Shown here: in pieces, positions 57,040 through 64,000 of the stretch
How the letters are laid out: every line of letters starts with the position of its first letter
Numbering within the stretch: position 1 is the first letter of the stretch
Source of the DNA: Moniliophthora roreri
Lineage: Eukaryota > Basidiomycota > Agaricomycetes > Agaricales > Marasmiaceae
Direction of reading: 5' to 3'
Assembly (NCBI GenBank): GCA_001466705.2
Contig: LATX02000221.1
Coordinates: 277,693 to 341,692 of the forward strand
DNA length: 64,000 nucleotides
Notes under the pieces: generated by a model
The model's database searches: none
What the model saw: only the letters and a program-made list of their open reading frames with translations
What the model was told of the DNA's origin: nothing
Program-made: the position numbers and the translations under genes

Positions 57040-59168
57040 TGTGTACAGTGTCCCCGAGGGCTTTAGATGGGGAAATTTGAATTAACCCATTCCCCCAGGC
57101 CCTTTTATCCCAGCATGCTCGTCGCGCTGTGTCCTTCGTGTGACCAAGGATATCCTTACCCCGTTCTATAGATGATAATTTATGCTGTTGACTTTCTGTG
57201 GCACAAGATGGAAAAGGCAATGATTCAGCAACTTGTTTCTCCCAGAGTAACTGCAAGGAAGAATGCACTGTATAGCACAAGAGCATGTATGACTCAAGGT
57301 TTCCTTGAGAATATGTTGAGTTTGAGACTGTCCTTGCATGGGTTCGTAGTATGGCATCCAAGCTGGAGGGAGAATCACCATAACGATCAAGAGGGATCAT
57401 CCACTAACGAATACAGCTCCCTCTACCACAACTATCTCAGGATGTCATGTCCACCAGCACCAGGTTGCCTCCATCCAGGTAAATCTGATCAACTTTCATT
57501 GTCATGATCATCAGCAAGTAACACTGTGGGATGCCATCATTTGGTGAGTGAGCCTTGGGTCTCAAAAGCTGAGGGCTGTTGTGCAATCCTGTTTTTTTGA
57601 CCTTCCACATAGCATTACTGATGGGGATTCTCTTCCACTATGATTCCGAGAGAATGTATCCAATGCTCTCATGACTTGGAAACATGCTGTAGCATGGTTG
57701 CTTGAACTATGGCTGTATTCCATTCAGCACAGTGGGCCCTGGCAAAGATGATTCAATGTCATATGGAAAATTAAACATTGTCTCTGCATAATGAAGATCC
57801 ATGGGGTACTATTAGTGACTGCATTGAAGGGGATCGCAACAGTGAGACACGGAGAGTGGATTGCAGAAACTCTCTGTAATGCATGTTTGGGCCTCAGTAT
57901 CTGACTGACTTCTCAATGTCACAAATTCTGAGTAGAGCATCTGTTTGTGTCTCGATGCCAAACTTGAATATCCGAATCATGTAGGGGATGTATAAACTTG
58001 TACAGACCTTGATTTCTAGCAGTGGCAATTAATGTATAGAATACGGGCACAAGGTCAGAACAGCAGAGCACAGATCTCTCCCGAATACAGCTTACTTGAG
58101 GATACTGGAAGAGTATCGGTGTTTGATTGGCCAGATATCTATCACCCATGATGCCAGCATGTTAGATCAACTTTGTCCCCTCTGATGGTAATTGACAAGA
58201 TATGTCACAAATGTCAAGAGTAAGTCAAAATTGCAGTGCCAAATTGTGTGGCCGTCGGCGTGAACACTTATATCCGACATGGAATGTCGGGCTTAAACGG
58301 GTATCGGCACGTGTTTGGAAAGTTTCGCGCAAAGGATGAATTCGAAACGACTGGGTGACTGGTGAAGATGGTTCCGGATCAAGGGATCATGGATGTGATA
58401 AGCGCCCGGTATTCTTTTTTGCTTCCTGCAACACCCATCACCTCCCAATTGCAAGGTTCATTAGAAAGATTCCGCTAATCCAGAACTTTGGGAAATGAAG
58501 AGATCATAACGGATAAAAGATATTATCGGCGAGTTTCACCAAGTTTCATTCAGGCTGTCCGCTAACAGTAAATCAGCAAATGGGGGCCGCGACCCAAGGA
58601 AGAACTCAACACATGCTTGAAACTCCAGTCGAAAGATTAATGACCGTGAGGTCGAATGGTTTATCTTGATATTCGATAATGTACACTGTCACCATTGAAC
58701 TTGACCGCGGGAGCCGCGGGGAAAAGTCTCTCAAACTACTGTGAGCGAAACGCTGCTACTACTTGCCTCAAGGGGACCTCGAAATTTTTTATGTATCCGG
58801 CAGGTCCGAAGGCGGGGGAAAGTGCGAATGGTTGTGGACTGTTCGAAATAGGTTGGTTCAGCACCCTAGAATCCTACTTTTGTACTTGTATGACTGGATC
58901 ATATTAACTTCTGAGAATTCAGAGGAATACGAGGACTAAATCCACGTCGGACATAGATGTAGGAGCAGGAAGCTATGCTCCTAGATGCCCAGCAAGGCAT
59001 GTATGACATCTTTTACGTCTTTGAGGCTACCCAATATATGTTTCATATCGGCCAACACTTGCCCAGAACGTTCACAGAACTCTCGGTCTCATTGAGAAGA
59101 GAACCATTATTATACAACAAACACAACCAAAGATAACAAACAATAAAAATATATCCTTCGATTAATTC
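57040..59168. other. Intergenic with CpG-poor, gene-less core (about 57170-58160)
   Basis: The core has few CG dinucleotides and many TG/CA, with only short frames on both strands. This is the look of a decayed, formerly methylated repeat. The part near 58250-59000 returns to the usual base composition and ends with the flank shared with 56170-56260. Confidence 0.45.
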
Positions 59169-59747
59169 TTAAGCCCGTCTTCTGCCAAACTCCGTAAAGT
59201 CTCGTGGAAGGCAGTAGTGATCCCTGCAGTAGGGACTCACATACCTTTCCACAGTCCGATTCACAATGTAACTCCAGTACTCCCTCAAACCATTTAAACT
59301 ATCCCTCACAACGCCTCGACTCATCAGCCTTGAGAGGAACATGAATCCCCATGCATAAGAAGTGTCGCATATTTGGGACAATGCAATTTCTGACAACATC
59401 CCAGGAGTGCATCGGGACGCGTCGGCATTGCGGATCCTGAAGAACGCCCAGTTTCCCCTCGTTGGTGCCATATCCCGATCCAACCCTACGCTTTCGACGA
59501 AGACGAAGGAGGCGTCTAGATGTGGAGTGATCTGAATTCCTTCGGGTGTCCAGTCGTATCGTGTAATGTCACCGAGAGAATCGACCCAGTAGAAAGTGAA
59601 GTAGATGCTCTGATGTTCGTAACGACTCAGCGACATGCGGTCGGAGCCATAAGATAGGCCGGTGTACAGTGCATTACGGTGGACGTTGGACCGTAAAACT
59701 CCTACGTCTTGGTCGCGAGGAATATATCGTTCCAATGATGTGCTCAT
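59169..59747 (-). CDS. Orphan protein, paralogue 2
   Basis: Single exon, 192 residues from MSTSLERYIPRD, aligned over its whole length with the gene at 56431 (roughly two thirds of positions alike by eye). It lacks the last 5 residues of copy 1, ending FGRRRA. Family unknown. Its promoter side carries a GT-rich imperfect repeat not seen upstream of copy 1. Confidence 0.65.
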   Translation of the reverse strand: MSTSLERYIPRDQDVGVLRSNVHRNALYTGLSYGSDRMSLSRYEHQSIYFTFYWVDSLGDITRYDWTPEGIQITPHLDASFVFVESVGLDRDMAPTRGNWAFFRIRNADASRCTPGMLSEIALSQICDTSYAWGFMFLSRLMSRGVVRDSLNGLREYWSYIVNRTVERYVSPYCRDHYCLPRDFTEFGRRRA

Positions 59748-59757
59748 TGCGGTTTCG

Positions 59758-59880
59758 GGATGTGTGATGGAGAATGTGTGATGGGGTGTGTGTTGCAGAT
59801 TGCGAGTGCTTATATGTGTGCGGCCTGTGGTACTGAGGTGTGTGATCAGGATGTGTGATGAGGTGTGTGTTGCAGATTGT
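59758..59880. repeat. Imperfect GT-rich tandem repeat
   Basis: GGATGTGTGATG...GGTGTGTGTTGCAGATTG occurs at 59758-59803 and again at 59849-59880, immediately upstream of the orphan gene's ATG. Confidence 0.6.
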
Positions 59881-60790
59881 AAGTATATCCGAGTGACGCG
59901 GTGGGGAAGGCTGCGAGGTGAGTTGACTGAAGACCGGGCCTGTGCATTTTATATGACCTCGGGCTCCGCTGTGAAGTGCTGACCTTCCGTCATGGCTATT
60001 GCTTTTGCAGTATACCGAGCTTTAGGTCCCGAAGTGCACTAAGAGCGTGTCCTACCCTGAAGATCCAGACAGCTTCAAGTTCTAAAGGAAAACCTTGTTT
60101 GGTCCGCCGCAGTCGGATCGAACCTTATGTCCGTGCTATTTGATACGGATATAATCAGGACGTCAACGGAACGGAAGAAGGGACCAACGCATCATAAGTA
60201 CGACGCTTGTTCACTTCATATAAAAGAACATCTGAATATTGATAGGAACCGTATTGACGCCAGACTACAGCAACACAGACATTGATTATCGCTGGAAAAC
60301 ATGTGATACCCTCGAGCATCAAGTGCGACTGAGGTTGTNTGCACTAATTTGTCTAAGATAAGACTAGTGGAAAACTACCCAAAAAGATAACCTCCAAAAG
60401 TCTAACTCAGTTTGTTGTGCAAGTGTGGATCAATGTGATCAGAGTTACTGCACTTAGAATGCCAACAAAACTCTTAGCTAGGTTGATTCTCTCTTATTGA
60501 AGTGTTCAACTTCAAAGTGTTCACCTCCAGAGGAGTATATATGGTTTTAAAATGGTTTATATTACAAACACACACACAAAACACAAAGAACACAGTGCAC
60601 AAAGCACAAACACAAGAGCTACAGTCCTGTACAAAGACTCGATAGCCGATATAGTCTGACCCTATGGAGTTCAAGACTTCTTCAAGATAACTAACAGGCC
60701 ACACTCCAAGTGCCCAAGGCTCCTTCTTGGTGTAAAGTTTCTCTTAGAAAAGTGCTATAATGCACTCAAGATGTTACTCTTATCTCTTAT
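59881..60790. other. Intergenic leading into repeat region
   Basis: Nothing coding. An A/C-rich stretch (CACACACAAAACACAAAG) lies at about 60570-60620. Base 60339 is N. CG dinucleotides become rare after about 60330, suggesting that transposon-derived DNA starts there. Confidence 0.4.
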
Positions 60791-61991
60791 GATGCAAGTT
60801 TGTTATCAGATTTCTATCTCTCTGGAGTCACTCAGGACCAATCTCTAGGGCCTGTAGTAAGGAAGCAAAACTGGAATGGCACACAAATTTATACACCAAA
60901 CAAACTTGTCATGTATTCACAATCAGAGGGGGCAGAATTACTTGAGTATGTACAAATATCTAGCTCTCCTTATATATGGTCCAAGGAATATATCTACAGA
61001 AAATTATAAATAATGTCCGATAATTCAGGAAATGACAAATGAGTGACTGAGATACTAAAAGAGGGATTATTTGGATGTCACGGAGTCTGGCCACTAGGGT
61101 ATCCAACCATATCCACATGGGTATCTATGTTTCCAGGTGTTCTAGATTCTATAATTTGTATTTTCTCTTTTCTAAGTCGGGTATCTATGAGCAGATGGCT
61201 GTATCCGTCCTGTCTTTTGACAGCATTTCCCTTTTCTAGTATCTGCACATCGGCAGAGGCCTAGATGCCAAAGTTTCTGAGGTTGGAACATGCTGTTATT
61301 GTTCCTATCTCCTTTGACAATGCATGCTTAGTCTTATTTAGGATTTCTTGCGTGTTAGATATTCTTTATATGTCTCGTTGTATCTGTCTGTAGGTAGTGG
61401 ATGTCCTTCAGAAGTGATTTCTGTCTTTCTGAGCAGTTTTTGTACCTAGTTTGCTTATCGCATATTGCTTAGCCGCCAGTGAATTCTTTATTAAGAGATC
61501 ACCTGCTTTGACTCTGATCTGTATATTAACTTCGGAGGAGGATTGTTCTATGATTGTTCCTGTTCTAAGTTGTCTTTCTGTTTTGATGTCTCCTCTAAGT
61601 ACCTCTGTACTGTTTGACTACAGCTTGCACTTTGCAGATGTCATAGAAAAGTAAAGTAGAAGTTAAAATCCCATTGATAGCACTTTGAGAGCTTGGTTAA
61701 CTAGCCAATGCATTCATTGGGCCATAGTTAGGTTCCCTACAGGTTTCAGGAGTGATCTGCTTCAGATCTGATACATAGATAAGTCAGAATGTACAGCTTA
61801 GACACCTCTGTATAGCATATCATATAGCTCTTTGTACTTTCCAACACACTGTAGCTTCTCTAAGGCAATGACTAGCAGACTGGGCTCACTCTAGTCCTTA
61901 TTACCCATTATCTTGTGTCATATTAAAGTGTTCCAATTCAGAAATAGTGTAAAATGAATAAAAGTGGGTCTTTTCTAGGTTCGACATATTA
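60791..61991. repeat. 1.2-kb direct repeat, left copy (LTR-like)
   Basis: Matches 62357-63558 over its full length at high identity, offset by 1566-1567 bases, with isolated substitutions mostly of C/T or G/A type. No intact gene. Boundaries: GATGCAA...TGTTATCAGATTTC at the left and TCTAGGTTYGACATATTA at the right. Confidence 0.75.
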
Positions 61992-62356
61992 CTGGTCAGA
62001 TAAAGACTTGGATACTCAGTCTCTGACTCAATACNTAATGGGTTCTGGACTGGCTGTATATGCAGGTATGTTTCCCCTTCTGCCAGTTCACTTCCATGTA
62101 GCTGCTTTCTACTATTGGATTGGTGGATGTCACAGTCTAGACATCTGCCATATTCAATCTCCTCCCATCCCATGTATGATCTTGTGAGTCATCCACAATT
62201 TCCGGCATACTCACTGCCTATCAGTCATCCCATGTACACCTTGAAAGGCCGTCATATCTGCATAAGTGTCTTTGAAGCTCTGCATAGGAACAAGTTCCAA
62301 CCATGTACTAGTTATCAATAGTAATAATTAGGTTTTAAGTCTATTGATGCATTATC
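61992..62356. other. Spacer between the direct repeats
   Basis: About 365 bp. It contains one N (62035) and short frames with stops on both strands. The reverse strand has a stretch that reads as protein-like but is broken by several stops, consistent with a decayed transposon reading frame. Confidence 0.4.
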
Positions 62357-63558
62357 ATGCAATGTTGTTATCAGATTTCTATCTCTCTGGAGTCACTCAG
62401 GACCAATCTCCAGGGCCTGTAGTGAGGAAGCAAAACTGGAATGGCACACAAATTTATACACCAAACAAACTTGTCATGTATTCACAATCAGAGGGGGCAG
62501 AGTTACTTGAGTATGTACAAATATCTAGCTGTCCTTATATACGGTCCAAAGAATATAGCTACAGAAAATTATAAATATTGTCCGATAATTCAGGAAATAA
62601 CAAATGAGTGACTGAGATACTAAAACAGGGATTATTCGGATGTCATGGAGTCTGGCCACTAGGGTATCTGACTATATCCACGCAGGTATCTACACCTCCA
62701 GGTGTTCTAGACTCTATAATTTGTATTTTCTCTTTTCTAAGTTGGGTATCTACGAGCGGATGGCTGTATTCGTCCCGTCTTTTGACAGCATTTCCCTTTT
62801 CTAGTATCTGCACATTGGCAGTGGCCTAGATGCCAAATTTTCCAAGGTCAGAACACACTGTTATTGTTCTGATCTCCTTTGACAATGCACGCTCGGTCTT
62901 ATTTAGGATTTCTTGTGCATTAGATATTCTTCATATGTCTCATTGTATCTGTCTGTAGGTAGTGGATGTCCTTCAGAAGTGATTTCTGTCTTTCTGAGCA
63001 GGCTTTGTACCTAGTTTGCTCATTGCATATTGTTTAGCTGCCAGTGAATTCTTTATTAAGAGATCGCCTGCTTTGACTCTAATCCATATATTGACTTTGG
63101 AGGAGGATTGTTCTATGATCGTTCCTGTTCTAAGTTGTCTTTCTGTTTTGATTTCTCCTCTAAGTACCTCTGTACTGTTTGACTGCAGCTTGCACTTTGC
63201 AGATGTCATAGAAAAGTAAAGTAGAAGTTAAAATCCCATTGATAGCACTTTTGAGAGCTTGGTTAACTAGCCAATGCATTTATTGGGCCATAGTTAGATT
63301 CTCTACAGGTTTTGGGAGTGATCTGCTTTTGGATCTGATACTTAGATAGGTTAGAAAGTACAGCTTAGACACCTCTGTATAGCGTATCATATAGCTCTTT
63401 ATACTTTCTAAGGTACCACTGCTTCTCTAAGGCAATGACTAGCAGACTGGGCTCACTCTAGTCCTTATTACCCATTATCTTGTGTCATATTAAAGTGTTC
63501 TGATTCAGAAATAGTGTAAAATGAATAAAAGTGGGTCTTTTCTAGGTTTGACATATTA
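62357..63558. repeat. 1.2-kb direct repeat, right copy (LTR-like)
   Basis: Second copy of 60791-61991. CpG-poor and non-coding. The two copies could be the terminal repeats of a small retroelement with a 365-bp interior or a plain tandem duplication inside a larger element. Confidence 0.75.
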
Positions 63559-64000
63559 ACGATTCATCTCATAATCGGTGGATCAAGACTGAAGGAATGG
63601 TCAACTGTCTAGACCTCTATAGAGATTATATAAAGAAACACAGACTGAAGCCAAAGGACCCCATCCCCACCATCATCTAACAAATGTTGAATGCAACTGC
63701 CTCCTCTTCTTCCACTCCTGCTTCTGGTAGCCAGTCATCCAGAGTTTCAAGCCCAGTTCCTACTGTATCTGGAGAAGGATGGTTTGGTGAGAATATCACA
63801 TACCAGCATGGTCTCCAACCCAACCCCTACCAGTTCCTCCACCTTTTCAATTCAGAACAATATGACAACCAGATCCAAGCTGCTGCTGATTAGCACAACT
63901 GATTGGAACCCTGCATCAAAAGCCTCTTTTTCCTCCGGTCCCAACAAAAGCTTTTTGAGAAGATTGCTGAAAGTTGCAGCCTGAAAATCGCAAATCAGGT
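63559..64000 (+). other. Repeat-associated sequence with short open frames, runs off the window
   Basis: A forward frame at about 63570-63680 reads WIKTEGMVNCLDLYRDYIKK onward to a TAA, and a second starts at 63684 (MLNATASSSSTPASGSQSS, 69 residues). Both lie in CpG-poor repeat DNA and may be parts of a transposon gene. No motif allows a family call. Confidence 0.3.

Noticed and set aside
1..64000. tRNA or rRNA genes
   Set aside because: I looked for TPsiC-arm-like GGTTCGA strings with a possible acceptor stem and found none that fold; no rRNA-like sequence was recognised by eye.

Overview
The window reads as nuclear DNA of a basidiomycete, most likely an Agaricomycete. Introns of about 48-65 nt with short GT-AG ends interrupt nearly every gene, several genes have 10-15 exons with very small internal exons, F-box genes are tandemly expanded, and the G-alpha and ARF-like proteins resemble basidiomycete-type variants. 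No rRNA, tRNA or CRISPR array was recognised. All gene models below were built by hand: splice sites were chosen so that reading frame, intron phase and family motifs agree.

Layout. 1-8.7 kb: the 3' part of an OMA1-like mitochondrial M48 metalloprotease, then three reverse-strand F-box genes. The tail of the protease plus one F-box gene has been tandemly duplicated, leaving a protease fragment and F-box fragments. 8.8-10.5 kb: an MFS monocarboxylate-type transporter. 13.8-17.4 kb: a Xaa-Pro aminopeptidase with a long low-complexity N-terminal extension. 19.2-22.0 kb: a NIPA-type magnesium transporter with 15 exons, one of them only 6 nt.

23.9-36.1 kb is the most unusual region. It holds seven related genes or pseudogenes in repeated head-to-head pairs. 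The forward member looks like an HNH_2-type nuclease with an H-N-H triad; the reverse member shares its intron positions and phases but has lost both histidines. Reverse copies at 23.9, 28.0 and 29.5 kb are open. The reverse copy at 32.9 kb and the forward copies at 31.1 and 34.4 kb are broken. A 167-bp element with 31-bp inverted ends sits in one of the shared promoters.

39.2-56.2 kb is a gene-rich, partly signalling-related block: a RA/LRR/PP2C/cyclase adenylate cyclase, the ribosome-biogenesis GTPase NOG1, an F-box gene, an atypical G-alpha subunit (switch II Gln replaced by Ala, carried across a 9-nt exon), an ARF-like GTPase fused to an uncharacterised C-terminal domain, and a small coiled-coil gene. 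G-alpha and adenylate cyclase belong to the same general pathway class, but nothing in the sequence shows that these two proteins act together.

56.4-64 kb: two paralogous orphan genes separated by a CpG-poor, ORF-less stretch, then a CpG-poor repetitive region with a 1.2-kb direct repeat, probably transposon-derived. Single unresolved bases occur at 60339 and 62035.
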